A DNA stretch of 12,737 bases from an uncultured beta proteobacterium (GTDB lineage Bacteria; Pseudomonadota; Gammaproteobacteria; Burkholderiales; Burkholderiaceae_C), in the NCBI GenBank assembly GCA_903944555.1, contig CAJASG010000415.1, positions 1 through 12,737 on the forward strand, written 5' to 3'. Within the stretch, counting starts at the first letter, position 1. Each line of letters starts with the position of its first letter. The notes below the pieces were generated by a model. That model worked only from the letters and a program-made list of their open reading frames with translations. It was not told where the DNA came from and ran no database searches. The position numbers were made by a program, and so were the translations under genes. This document shows, one piece after another, positions 1 to 7,939 of this stretch.

Positions 1-113
1 AGCGTATCGGTAATCGCCGACTTGGCGACACCGGCCGACTTCAGCTGTTCAAGCAAAGTTTCGTTGGATTTTTTGAGTTCGATTGCAAACTGGGCGACGG
101 TCGTACTGGACAT
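1..113 (-). CDS. infB: Translation initiation factor IF-2, N-terminal fragment
   Basis: Only the first 37 codons are in the window; the gene runs off the left edge. The peptide begins [20 protein letters not shown], which is the small helical IF2_N domain at the start of long-form IF-2. In the full protein the GTPase delivers initiator fMet-tRNA to the 30S ribosome in the cytoplasm. The start is the ATG at 113-111, with a weak AAAGG purine stretch about 12 bases upstream. It lies 24 bp downstream of the nusA stop codon on the same strand, the conserved rimP-nusA-infB order. The identification rests on this short N-terminus plus gene order, and both agree. Confidence 0.93.
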   Translation of the reverse strand, partial: MSSTTVAQFAIELKKSNETLLEQLKSAGVAKSAITDT

Positions 114-137
114 TTGTTGTGTAACCTTTCATGACCA

Positions 138-1634
138 TTACTCTTGAGAAGCGGCGTCATTGGTAAACCAATGTGCGCGCGCCTTCATGATCATGGCCTT
201 GGCTTCGTCCGCAGACTGGCCGGTGATTTCTGTGAGTTCGTCAACGGCCAAATCGGCCAAGTCGTCGCGGGTGTGGACACCAGCATCCGCGAGCTTCCCA
301 ATCAGCTCAGGGGTGATGCCATCCAGGTCTCGCAGATCGAGCGAAACCTCTTCAACGCTTTCCTCATGGGCGATTTCCATGGTCAGCAGCGCATTTTTTG
401 CGCGGCTGCGTAGCTCATTGACCGTATCTTCGTCGAAGCTCTCAATTTCGAGCATCTCTTCCAAAGGTACGTAAGCGATCTGCTCCAGGCTGGTGAAGCC
501 TTCGGAAATGAGCAAATCTGCCATTTCCTCGTCGACATCCAGTTTTTCCATGAACAGCTTGCGGCCCGCATCGTCTTCGCCTGCCTGCTTTTGCTCGGAC
601 TCAGCGGCGTCTAGGATGTTGATCTTCCAACCAGTCAACTCGGAAGCGAGACGGACGTTCTGCCCACCACGACCAATGGCGATGGCCAGATTTTCTTCAT
701 CTACCACTACATCCATGGCGTGGCGTTCTTCATCCACCACAATGCTGGACACGTTGGCGGGAGCCAAGGCACCGATCACAAACTGCGCCGGATCTTCGCT
801 CCACAAAACGATGTCTACACGTTCGCCGGCCAATTCATTGGTCACGCCATTCACCCGGGTGCCACGCACGCCGACGCAGGTACCAATGGGGTCCACACGC
901 TTGTCGTGCGAAATCACCGCAATTTTGGCGCGCGATCCAGCATCACGGGCGCAGGATTTGATCTCCAGTAGCCCTTGCTCGATCTCTGGCACTTCTTGAC
1001 GGAACAGCTCAATCATGAATTCCGGAGCGGAGCGCGACAACACGATTGGCGCGCCACGCAATGTCAGATCCACTTCCATAATCATGGCGCGGACACGGTC
1101 ACCGGTGCGCAGATTTTCCTTGGGGATCATCTCACCGCGTCGCAAACGGCCTTCAACACGGCCGCTCTCAACAATGATGTCGCCCTTATCCATGCGCTTG
1201 ACGGTACCGACAAAAATCTTGTCGCCGCGTGACATAAAGTCGTTGAGCAACATCTCGCGCTCAGCGTCACGAATTTTCTGCAGAATCACCTGTTTGGCAG
1301 CCATGGCGCCAATTCGGCCAATCGGCATGGACTCCACCGCTTCTTCGATGTACTCATCCACCTCGATATCTGGAATCTGTTCTTTGGCTTCAAACAACAA
1401 GATTTCCTGGTCAGGCAACTGCAAACCAGCCTCATCCGGAACCACGTGCCAACGGCGGAAAGTCTCATAGTTTCCACTGTCACGATCCAATGCAACGCGG
1501 ATATCCACCTCGCCCGGGTACAACTTTTTGGTCGCTTGCGCCAAGGCCGCCTCAACAGCACCCATGACCACATCAAGCTCCACGCTCTTCTCACGTGAGA
1601 TTGCTTCAACCAGCATTAACAGTTCGCGATTCAT
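138..1634 (-). CDS. nusA: Transcription termination/antitermination factor NusA
   Basis: NusA binds RNA polymerase and nascent RNA, controls pausing, strengthens hairpin-dependent termination, and takes part in antitermination on rRNA operons. The 498-residue length matches the proteobacterial family. Domains are in the expected order: an N-terminal RNAP-binding domain (about 1-130), an S1 domain (about 136-201), KH1 with a GVRG loop at 255-258, KH2 with GRGG at 321-324, then two acidic helix-hairpin-helix repeats (about 365-420 and 436-487) as in E. coli, where they contact the RNAP alpha subunit and mask RNA binding. The ATG at 1634-1632 is preceded by AGGAGAG (plus-strand positions 1642-1648) seven bases upstream, which fixes the start. 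It sits between rimP (52 bp upstream) and infB (24 bp downstream). In E. coli NusA represses its own operon, which makes the terminator in the rimP leader worth noting. No missing motif is seen. Confidence 0.98.
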   Translation of the reverse strand: MNRELLMLVEAISREKSVELDVVMGAVEAALAQATKKLYPGEVDIRVALDRDSGNYETFRRWHVVPDEAGLQLPDQEILLFEAKEQIPDIEVDEYIEEAVESMPIGRIGAMAAKQVILQKIRDAEREMLLNDFMSRGDKIFVGTVKRMDKGDIIVESGRVEGRLRRGEMIPKENLRTGDRVRAMIMEVDLTLRGAPIVLSRSAPEFMIELFRQEVPEIEQGLLEIKSCARDAGSRAKIAVISHDKRVDPIGTCVGVRGTRVNGVTNELAGERVDIVLWSEDPAQFVIGALAPANVSSIVVDEERHAMDVVVDEENLAIAIGRGGQNVRLASELTGWKINILDAAESEQKQAGEDDAGRKLFMEKLDVDEEMADLLISEGFTSLEQIAYVPLEEMLEIESFDEDTVNELRSRAKNALLTMEIAHEESVEEVSLDLRDLDGITPELIGKLADAGVHTRDDLADLAVDELTEITGQSADEAKAMIMKARAHWFTNDAASQE

Positions 1635-1686
1635 GCCATGACTCTCCTGAACACTCTATTTAACCAATACAAAAAGACAAATATAT

Positions 1687-2295
1687 TTACTCGACCGCGT
1701 CATCAGAATCAACAGCCGCTCCGCGACCTTTGAAACTAACAATCGGAGCCAAACGCGCTTCACGCACTTCGTTCAACGCAAATCCCAGGGCTTGCAACGG
1801 AGGTGGAACGCGTTTTTTACTAACGCGCTGACCTGGCTTGGCAACAGGCGCATCGCTCCAGACGATCTGCCAACCGGCACTACCATCAGCCGCCAACACC
1901 TTTTCCAGGACACCCTGAAATTTCTTACGGCTTGCGTTGACCTGTCCGGCTGCTGCAGCAACCCCAATAGGTGCCTTCAAAGTAATATCAACAATCCGCC
2001 CAACAAAGCGCTCGTAATCCTGAACATGCCGCAATGGTCGATCAATGCCCGGCGAAGAAATCTCCAACCGCTTGTACTCCACACCATCCACCTCCAGTGC
2101 AAATTGCAACTGGCGGTTGACCTTTTCACAATCCTCTACATTGATGAACTGCTCTACAGCAATCTCACCCTCAGCAGGCTGAACCCAAGGCAAGTCAATC
2201 GTGATGCGCAGCAAACCACCTGCGGAGCGATCAATCTCCACCAGGTCATACCCAAGACCACTAACGGTTTGCTCAACAATTTCCTGTAATGCCAC
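1687..2295 (-). CDS. rimP: Ribosome maturation factor RimP
   Basis: RimP (old name YhbC) binds the free 30S subunit and is needed for its late maturation. The N-terminal domain is seen in GLGYDLVEIDRSAGGLLRIT (about 13-32). The family motif appears as RLEISSPGIDRPL (about 76-88), followed by the C-terminal SH3-like part including FVGRIVDITLK. At 202 residues it is clearly longer than the roughly 150-residue E. coli protein. The extra length is a short loop after the first strand pair (VQPAEGEIAVEQ), a basic loop around GQRVSKKRVPPP, and an acidic tail. I regard this as the normal betaproteobacterial form. The start is the GTG at 2295-2293; an in-frame TGA lies three codons upstream and no other start codon comes between, so this choice is forced despite a poor ribosome binding site. 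It is first gene of rimP-nusA-infB, with a terminator-like hairpin in its leader. Confidence 0.95.
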   Translation of the reverse strand: MALQEIVEQTVSGLGYDLVEIDRSAGGLLRITIDLPWVQPAEGEIAVEQFINVEDCEKVNRQLQFALEVDGVEYKRLEISSPGIDRPLRHVQDYERFVGRIVDITLKAPIGVAAAAGQVNASRKKFQGVLEKVLAADGSAGWQIVWSDAPVAKPGQRVSKKRVPPPLQALGFALNEVREARLAPIVSFKGRGAAVDSDDAVE

Positions 2296-2326
2296 TTGAA
2301 ATCAGCCTGTTCAAAAACAATCGACC

Positions 2327-2358
2327 AAAAAAAACGGGCGGTAATTACCCGCCCGTTT
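2327..2358 (-). terminator. Intrinsic terminator after yejF, inside the rimP leader
   Basis: Read on the minus strand, a perfect 10-bp stem (AAACGGGCGG at plus positions 2332-2341 with CCGCCCGTTT at 2349-2358) closes a 7-base loop and is followed by eight T residues (plus A-tract 2327-2334), a textbook Rho-independent terminator. It ends yejABEF transcription, whose last stop is at 2418. Only 31 bases separate the T-tract from the rimP GTG, so any separate rimP promoter must lie upstream of the hairpin and polymerase must read through it. The flanks CGACC (2322-2326) and GGTCG (2359-2363) extend the inverted repeat across the T-tract. Confidence 0.9.
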
Positions 2359-2373
2359 GGTCGTGAGCTTTGG

Positions 2374-2402
2374 ATTGTACTGTAAAAAGTGTGCCAAAGC
2401 CC
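2374..2402 (-). promoter_or_regulatory. Possible promoter for rimP-nusA-infB
   Basis: On the minus strand a good -10 element, TACAAT (plus 2374-2379), lies in the 122-bp gap between yejF and rimP, about 78 bp before the rimP GTG. No good -35 element stands at 16-18 bp spacing: the sequence there reads GGCTTT/GGGCTT, and the better match TTGGCA (2392-2397) is only 12 bp away. The call is therefore tentative. It is supported mainly by the lack of any promoter-like sequence between the hairpin and rimP. Confidence 0.3.
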
Positions 2403-2417
2403 TTGATTCTTAAGGAA

Positions 2418-4028
2418 CTATTGGGCTGCAGCGAGGAGAATTCGGGTGTATTCGTGCCGGGGTTGTTCAAATACCTGGGTCACCGGCCCCATCTCCACAA
2501 TATTCCCCCCCTGCATGACCACCACGTGGTGGGCCATGGCGCGGATCACATCGACATCGTGAGTAATCAGCAGGTAGGCCAAGCCGCGTTCACGTTGCAA
2601 CTTCTGCAACAACTGCAGAATTTGCTGCGCCATGGTGACATCCAGCGCGCTGGTGGGCTCGTCGAGCACCAGCAGCCGAGGTTGCACGATCAAGGCCCGC
2701 GCAATCGCAATGCGCTGGCGCTGGCCACCAGAAAACTGGTGCGGGTAACGCTGCAACAGGCCAGGGAACTGGATTTCATCCAACCCGACCTCCGTCAAGG
2801 CCTGGCACACCCGCTGCCGGCGCACATCCAAAGACAAGGCCGCTTCGTGCACCTGCAGCCCTTCACCCACAATTTCTTCCACTGTCATGCGTGGCGACAG
2901 GGATGCAAAAGGGTCCTGAAACACCACCTGCATAGTTTTGCGCAATGCCCGGTCAGCCATGGCGCTGCCGCCCCAGCCTTGCCCCAACACGGAAACGCTT
3001 CCGGAAAATTTCAGCAAACCCAGCACCGCCAACGCCAGCGTGGACTTGCCCGATCCCGACTCACCCACCACCCCCAAAGTCTGGCCGCAGGGCAAGTCCA
3101 CGTCGGACTGAGACACAGCAACAAATTCATTGTGGAAAAACCAGCCGCGCACACCGGCCCGTGGCACCGGGTAGACCACCCGCACACCGCGCGCCTGCAA
3201 TGCCAACGGCGCGTCAGCCAGCGGCTCGACCACATCCCGAACCGGTTTACTGAGGATAAGCCGTTGGGTATAGGGGTGCTGCGGCGCGGAAAACACGGCG
3301 TCTACCGTGGCCTGCTCCACGATGTATCCGCTCTCCATCACCGCTACGCGGTCGGCAAACTGGCGCACTAAATTCAGATCGTGGGTGATCAGAATCACCG
3401 CCATGCCGTATTTCTTTTGCAAGCCGGTGAGCAAGTCCAGAATTTGTCGGCGCACCGTGACGTCCAGCGCGGTGGTGGGCTCATCGGCCAGCAACAGCTT
3501 GGGACGGCAGGCCAGGGCCATGGCAATCATGGCGCGCTGGCGCTGCCCCCCAGAGAGCTGGTGCGGATAGGACTTGGCACGCCGTGCGGGTTCGGTGATT
3601 CCCGTATCCGCTATCAATTCAATAGCTGCTTGCGCACATTCTGCGGGGGTTAGACCCATTTTTAGCTGTAAAACTTCGGCAATTTGCTCGCCAATGGTGA
3701 ATACCGGGTTCAGCGCCGTCATGGGCTCCTGGAAAATCATGGCGATGTCTTGCCCGCGGATGGCCTGCAGTTGACGCTCGGGCAGCTTCAGCAAGTCCAC
3801 ACGGCTTGTATCTGCCCCAAACACGGCTTGGCCCTGCACCTGGGCACCCTGTGCCAGGCCCAGCAGGCTCAAGGCGGTGACCGTTTTACCGGAGCCTGAC
3901 TCGCCCACCAAGGCCAGCTTTTCCCCCGCCCGCACCTCAAAATCAATGCCGTGCACGACTTCGCGCCCGCCAAAAGACACCCGCAAACCTTTGACGCCCA
4001 GCAGCGGTGATTGCGCGGCGGCGCTCAT
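2418..4028 (-). CDS. yejF: Peptide ABC transporter, fused double ATPase subunit YejF
   Basis: This cytoplasmic subunit hydrolyses ATP to drive peptide import through YejB/YejE. The 536 residues hold two complete nucleotide-binding domains in one chain. NBD1 has Walker A GESGSGKT at 42-49, Q-loop Gln100, signature LSGGQ 158-162, Walker B LLLADE 178-183 and switch His216. NBD2 has Walker A GESGSGKS at 322-329, Gln371, signature FSGGQ 432-436, Walker B LLVLDE 452-457 and His490. Both sites look catalytically intact. Each NBD is followed by the HPYT/HEYT segment (251-254, 525-528) typical of oligopeptide/dipeptide importer ATPases. The ATG overlaps the yejE stop by four bases (ATGA, 4025-4028), indicating translational coupling. 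Residues 130-140 (ECAQAAIELIA) are encoded by a copy of a short repeat also found after fabI. A generic dipeptide transporter is the alternative, but the double ATPase plus the A-B-E-F order favours Yej. Confidence 0.94.
   Translation of the reverse strand: MSAAAQSPLLGVKGLRVSFGGREVVHGIDFEVRAGEKLALVGESGSGKTVTALSLLGLAQGAQVQGQAVFGADTSRVDLLKLPERQLQAIRGQDIAMIFQEPMTALNPVFTIGEQIAEVLQLKMGLTPAECAQAAIELIADTGITEPARRAKSYPHQLSGGQRQRAMIAMALACRPKLLLADEPTTALDVTVRRQILDLLTGLQKKYGMAVILITHDLNLVRQFADRVAVMESGYIVEQATVDAVFSAPQHPYTQRLILSKPVRDVVEPLADAPLALQARGVRVVYPVPRAGVRGWFFHNEFVAVSQSDVDLPCGQTLGVVGESGSGKSTLALAVLGLLKFSGSVSVLGQGWGGSAMADRALRKTMQVVFQDPFASLSPRMTVEEIVGEGLQVHEAALSLDVRRQRVCQALTEVGLDEIQFPGLLQRYPHQFSGGQRQRIAIARALIVQPRLLVLDEPTSALDVTMAQQILQLLQKLQRERGLAYLLITHDVDVIRAMAHHVVVMQGGNIVEMGPVTQVFEQPRHEYTRILLAAAQ
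3610..3653 (-). repeat. Short repeat copy embedded in the yejF reading frame
   Basis: Read on the minus strand, these 44 bases align without gaps to 8748-8791 (plus strand) with 35 identities by hand count, including an exact 16-base core GTGCGCAAGCAGCTAT (plus positions 3622-3637). The same hexamer ACAGCT precedes both copies, but in yejF it is separated by about ten more bases. It encodes YejF residues 126-140 in frame, between the Q-loop and the signature motif of the first ATPase domain. The second palindrome arm seen downstream of fabI is degraded here. A 16-base identity within 13 kb is very unlikely by chance, so common origin is probable; mechanism and direction are unknown. Confidence 0.7.
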
Positions 4029-5071
4029 TCTTGTGCCTTTCGGGGGTCAAGCGCATCACGCAAGGCGTCACCCATCAAGGTGAGCAGCAGCAGCGTCACC
4101 ACCAGCACGGCAAAGGTGGACAGCGAGATCCACCAGGCGTCAATGTTGTTTTTGCCCTGCGACAGCAACTCGCCCAGGGAAGGCGTGCCAGGCGGCACAC
4201 CCAAGCCCAAAAAATCCAGCGACGTAAGCGCCAAAATGGCCCCACTCATACGAAAGGGCAAGAACGTGACCACCGGGGTCAAACTGTTGGGCAACACATG
4301 GCGCACAATAATTTTCCAGTCCGACACCCCTAGCGCTCGGGCCGCACGCACGTAGTCCAGCTGGCGGTTGCGCAAAAACTCGGCGCGCACATAGTCACTC
4401 AAGCCCATCCAACCAAACAAGCTCAGCAGCACCAGCAACAAAGCAATGCTGGGCGCAAATACCGCGCTGAAAATAATCAGCAAATACAACTCCGGCATGG
4501 CGCTCCAGACTTCAATAAAGCGCTGGAACGCCAAATCGGTCTTGCCGCCGAAGAAACCTTGAATGGCACCGGTCACCACCCCCAGCACCACGCCGCTGAG
4601 CGTCAACGCCAGGGCGAACAACACACTGACGCGAAACCCGTAGATCAACTGCGCCAGCAGGTCACGCCCCCGGTCGTCGGTGCCCAGCCAATTAGCCGCA
4701 CTGGGGGGCGCGGGGTTGGGCTGCGGGGCAAAGTAATTCAGCGTTTTGGGGCCGTAGCGGTTGGGCGCAAAAACTGCCCAGTTGCCAGGCGCTTGCAGGC
4801 GCTGCGTGATGAAGGGGTCCAGATAGTCGGTGGGCGTGGCAAAGTCGCCGCCAAACGTGGTCTCGGGGTAGTCTTTCAGCATGGGCAGGTAAAGCTGGCC
4901 CTGGTACACCACCAGCACCGGGCGGTCGTTGGACACCAGTTCGGCCAAAAGCGCCACCAGCACCAACGCGCAAAACACCAGCAAGCTGACATAGCCCAAG
5001 CGATTGCGCCGAAACCGCAGCCAGGCGCGTCGCGTGGGACCTAAAGAATAGCTCTCAGTCGAATTTGACAC
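4025..5071 (-). CDS. yejE: Peptide ABC transporter permease YejE
   Basis: Inner-membrane permease that pairs with YejB to form the import channel. It shows a first membrane helix (LGYVSLLVFCALVLVALLAE), then a roughly 100-residue periplasmic insertion (tyrosine- and proline-rich, containing NDRPVLVVYQGQLYLPML), which is typical of YejE. The motif WLGTDDRGRDLLAQLIYG precedes the transport core, and the EAA loop (DYVRAARALGVSDWKIIVRH) docks the ATPase. The C-terminus ends DALRDALDPRK. The start is uncertain. The GTG at 5071 gives 348 residues and a 17-bp overlap with yejB, closest to the length I recall for E. coli YejE. An ATG at 5089 would add MFGRTR, translated out of frame from the conserved yejB C-terminus. 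Neither has a good ribosome binding site, so coupling to yejB is likely. The stop overlaps the yejF start. Confidence 0.93.
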   Translation of the reverse strand: MSNSTESYSLGPTRRAWLRFRRNRLGYVSLLVFCALVLVALLAELVSNDRPVLVVYQGQLYLPMLKDYPETTFGGDFATPTDYLDPFITQRLQAPGNWAVFAPNRYGPKTLNYFAPQPNPAPPSAANWLGTDDRGRDLLAQLIYGFRVSVLFALALTLSGVVLGVVTGAIQGFFGGKTDLAFQRFIEVWSAMPELYLLIIFSAVFAPSIALLLVLLSLFGWMGLSDYVRAEFLRNRQLDYVRAARALGVSDWKIIVRHVLPNSLTPVVTFLPFRMSGAILALTSLDFLGLGVPPGTPSLGELLSQGKNNIDAWWISLSTFAVLVVTLLLLTLMGDALRDALDPRKAQE

Positions 5072-6083
5072 GCGGGTCCGCCCAAACATAGCAAAGGTCT
5101 GAAATCAGCTTGGTTACCAGCCCAATCAGCGTAAACAGGTACAGCGTGCCCATGACCACCGGGTAGTCGCGCCGAATCACGCTCTCGTAGCTGAGCAAGC
5201 CCAGACCGTCCAGCGAAAACAGGGTTTCAATCAGCAGAGAACCGGTGAAAAATGCCCCCACAAAGGCGGCGGGAAAACCGGTGATGATGGGAATCATGGC
5301 GTTACGCATGACGTGTTTCCACAGCACCTGCCGCTCGGACAGGCCCTTGGCCCGCGCCGTCACCACGTACTGCTTGCGGATTTCTTCCAAAAAGGCATTT
5401 TTGGTCAGCATGGCGGTCACTGCAAAACTGCCAAGCACCATGGCCGTCACCGGCAAGGCGATGTGCCACAGGTAATCCACAATGCGCCCCCCCCAGGTCA
5501 TCTGCTCCCAGTTGCCCGAGGTAAGGCCCCGTAGCGGGAACCATTGCAACTGCCCACCAAACACCACCAGCAGCGCCACCCCCAGCACAAAGCCGGGAAT
5601 GGCGTAACCCACCAGCACCAGCAGCGTGGTCGCCAGATCAAAGCGCGAACCGGCCCGCACTGCCTTGGCCACGCCCAAAGGCACCGCAATCAAGTAGCTA
5701 ATGAAGAAAGTCCACAACCCCAAACTCATGGACACCGGCAGCTTCTCCCAAATGAGTTGGGACACCTCGCGGTTCTGAAAAAAGCTCTTGCCCAAATCAA
5801 AACGGGCAAACTGCACCAGCATGCGCCAAAAGCGCTCGGGTGCGGGTTTGTCAAAGCCATACAGCGCCTTGGCCTGCTCAATGCGCTTGGGGTCCACGCC
5901 CTGCGAGCCGCGGTAGCTCAAGCCGCCGCCCTCGGCTCCGCTGCCCGCACCCGCTTTGGCTTCGGCCAGGTACTGCTCCACCGGGCCACCCGGCACAAAC
6001 TGGATCACCACAAAGGTCAAAAAAAGCACCCCCAGCACGGTAGGCACCATCAGCAGCAGGCGTTTAAGAGCGTAAAGCAGCAT
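5055..6083 (-). CDS. yejB: Peptide ABC transporter permease YejB
   Basis: Inner-membrane permease partner of YejE. The 342-residue protein starts with the classic permease helix (MLLYALKRLLLMVPTVLGVL) followed by QFVPGGPVEQYL. A glycine-rich periplasmic loop (about 42-62) ends in YRGSQGVDPKRI, a YejB-specific feature. The core has about six membrane segments, with the EAA loop at about 235-262 (IRKQYVVTARAKGLSERQVL) and the family end motif GTLYLFTLIGL then DPRVKFD. The ATG at 6083-6081 lies four bases after the yejA stop and aligns with the E. coli N-terminus. An upstream in-frame ATG at 6134 would overlap yejA by 47 bp and add a proline/arginine-rich extension of no recognisable kind, so I rejected it. 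The 3' end overlaps yejE. Confidence 0.95.
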   Translation of the reverse strand: MLLYALKRLLLMVPTVLGVLFLTFVVIQFVPGGPVEQYLAEAKAGAGSGAEGGGLSYRGSQGVDPKRIEQAKALYGFDKPAPERFWRMLVQFARFDLGKSFFQNREVSQLIWEKLPVSMSLGLWTFFISYLIAVPLGVAKAVRAGSRFDLATTLLVLVGYAIPGFVLGVALLVVFGGQLQWFPLRGLTSGNWEQMTWGGRIVDYLWHIALPVTAMVLGSFAVTAMLTKNAFLEEIRKQYVVTARAKGLSERQVLWKHVMRNAMIPIITGFPAAFVGAFFTGSLLIETLFSLDGLGLLSYESVIRRDYPVVMGTLYLFTLIGLVTKLISDLCYVWADPRVKFD

Positions 6084-6087
6084 AAAT

Positions 6088-7896
6088 CTATCGGGCCCAC
6101 CAAGTGTCGATGGCCCAGGTCTCGCCCTGGGCATAGGGTGGCATCTGCGCGGGACGACTCAGCCGCCAGGCGTTAAAGGCCATGCGGTGCGTGCCAGCCG
6201 ACCATTGCGGCACCAGCAGGTAGCTGTGGCCAATGACACGGTCGAGCGCTCGGCAGGCAGGCAGCAACTCGGCTTGGGTCTTGGCGCTGGTAATTTTTAC
6301 AATCAAGGCATCCACGGCGGGGCTTTGGATGCCGCTGTGGTTACCCGAGTCCTCCTGGTCGGCGGCCTTGCTGCCAAACAGATCCGCAAATTCCTGGCCT
6401 GGGTTGTGGGTGCCTTGGTACGCCAAGGAAGTGATGTCGAATTCAAACTTTTGCAGGCGCTGCTGGTACAGGGCGTAGTCCACCGGCCTAAAAACCAGTT
6501 TGACCCCGATTTTTTCCAGATTGCGCGCCCACGGCGTCACCACCCGAGCTCCGGCCTCGTTGCTATCCAGGTATTCCAGCTCCAGCACTTCGTTGGCCGC
6601 GTTGCGCAGCGCACCATCCCGGTATTGCCAACCAGCGTCCTGCAACAGTGCCTGCGCCTTGCGCAGGTTCTCCCGCAGGCTGCTATTGCCATCGGTGCGG
6701 GGCGCCACAGCCATCGGGCCGAACACTGCGGCGGGCAGTTGCTTCTCCCACGGCTTCAGCAGCGCCAATTCGCGCGCATCGGGCAGTCCGCTGGCTTGGC
6801 ACTGGGTATTGCCAAACAGGCCCTGCACCCGCTGGTAGGCACCGTAAAACATCTGCCGGTTCATCCACTCATAGTCCAGCGCCAAGCCCAGCGCCTGACG
6901 CACCCGCACGTCTTTGAGCTTGTCGCGCCGCAGATTGAGCACATAGCTTTGAAAGCCCGTGGGCAGGCGGTGCCGGAACTCGGCCTTGACCAACTCGCCA
7001 GAGTCAAACTTGCGGCCATTGACCCGCCGCGCCCAGTCGCCCGCCGAGAAGAAGCGCATCAAATCGAACTCACCAGCCTTAAGTGCCTCCAACCGGGCGG
7101 TGTTGTCCTTGTAGATCTTGACCGTGATGCGGTCAAAGTTGGCGGTGCCTTGGCGCACATTCAGGTCTTTGGCCCAATAGCTGGCATCACGCACGTAGGT
7201 GATGTCTTTGCCAAAGTTCAGCGGGCCAATTTTGTACGGGCCGCTGCCGATGGGGATGTCCATCACCACCTGATCAAACGGCTTGGCCTTGCCGCCCCCT
7301 GCGGCATCATTTTCGCCCCAGCGGTGGCTGAACACTGGTAAACCACCCACCGTAAGCGGCAGTTCGCGGTTGGGCTTTTTGAACCGGTAGCGCACCGTGC
7401 GGGCATCCAGCACGTCGACCCCGGCCACCTCATCCAGCAGGCTTTTGTAGCCGGGGGACACAAAGGGGCCGACCAAGGTGTCAAAGCTGTGCTTGACGTC
7501 CAGCGCCAGCACTGGGTCGCCGTTGTGAAAACGGGCCTGCGGGCGCAAGCGGAAGGTGGCGCTGAGGCCATCTGCGGCTACCGCTACGTCTTCGGCCAAC
7601 AGACCGTAGCCGGCCGCAGTCTCATCCAGAGCGCCGGTGAGCAGGCTGTCAAACATCAAGTTGCTCAGGTAAGCGGGCGCCGCGCCTTTGATCGTGAAGG
7701 GGTTGAACTTGTCAAAGGTGGACTGCCGCGAGTTGCTGACCAGCCGCAGCTCCCCTCCCTTGGGCGCCTCAGAATTGACATAGGTAAAGTGTGCAAAGTC
7801 GGGCGGATATTTCAGATCCCCCCACAGCGAATAGCCGTGCGCGGCCCAGCCAGATCCCCACATCAGTGACAGCAGGAAAGCAAAGGGATAACGCAT
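6088..7896 (-). CDS. yejA: Periplasmic peptide-binding protein YejA
   Basis: Extracytoplasmic solute-binding protein (SBP family 5, the OppA/DppA/NikA fold) that captures peptides and delivers them to YejBE. In enterobacteria YejABEF imports the peptide-nucleotide antibiotic microcin C and other peptides. The chosen start, ATG at 7896, gives 602 residues and a clear Sec signal peptide MRYPFAFLLSLMWGSGWAA, with cleavage likely after the Ala-Ala before HGYSLWG. There is no lipobox cysteine at that site, so it is soluble periplasmic. Family landmarks include YVNSEAPKGGELRL near the mature N-terminus, FNPFTIKG, and IGSGPYKI mid-protein. In-frame ATGs at 7923 and 7989 lie further upstream; 7989 would run into fabI on the other strand, and both would bury the signal peptide behind a charged extension. 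It is first gene of yejABEF and divergent from fabI. No frameshift is seen. Confidence 0.94.
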   Translation of the reverse strand: MRYPFAFLLSLMWGSGWAAHGYSLWGDLKYPPDFAHFTYVNSEAPKGGELRLVSNSRQSTFDKFNPFTIKGAAPAYLSNLMFDSLLTGALDETAAGYGLLAEDVAVAADGLSATFRLRPQARFHNGDPVLALDVKHSFDTLVGPFVSPGYKSLLDEVAGVDVLDARTVRYRFKKPNRELPLTVGGLPVFSHRWGENDAAGGGKAKPFDQVVMDIPIGSGPYKIGPLNFGKDITYVRDASYWAKDLNVRQGTANFDRITVKIYKDNTARLEALKAGEFDLMRFFSAGDWARRVNGRKFDSGELVKAEFRHRLPTGFQSYVLNLRRDKLKDVRVRQALGLALDYEWMNRQMFYGAYQRVQGLFGNTQCQASGLPDARELALLKPWEKQLPAAVFGPMAVAPRTDGNSSLRENLRKAQALLQDAGWQYRDGALRNAANEVLELEYLDSNEAGARVVTPWARNLEKIGVKLVFRPVDYALYQQRLQKFEFDITSLAYQGTHNPGQEFADLFGSKAADQEDSGNHSGIQSPAVDALIVKITSAKTQAELLPACRALDRVIGHSYLLVPQWSAGTHRMAFNAWRLSRPAQMPPYAQGETWAIDTWWAR

Positions 7897-7939
7897 GCGA
7901 CAATTCTGCCTTAGTCGAAGCATTTTTTGAGAGGACGAT

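Noticed and set aside
2332..2358. Hairpin as a plus-strand terminator too
   Set aside because: Rightward the stem is followed by only three T residues then GGTCG, and no plus-strand gene ends nearby.
2370..3371. 333-codon open frame on the plus strand
   Set aside because: It is antisense to yejF, extremely rich in His, Gln and Arg, and runs through the terminator-side gap; a shadow frame.
5055..6134. Longer yejB frame starting at 6134
   Set aside because: It would overlap the yejA 3' end and add a proline/arginine-rich segment; the ATG at 6083 starts exactly at the conserved permease N-terminus.
6187..7341. 384-codon open frame on the plus strand
   Set aside because: It is antisense to yejA with low-complexity composition; no ribosome binding site or family resemblance.
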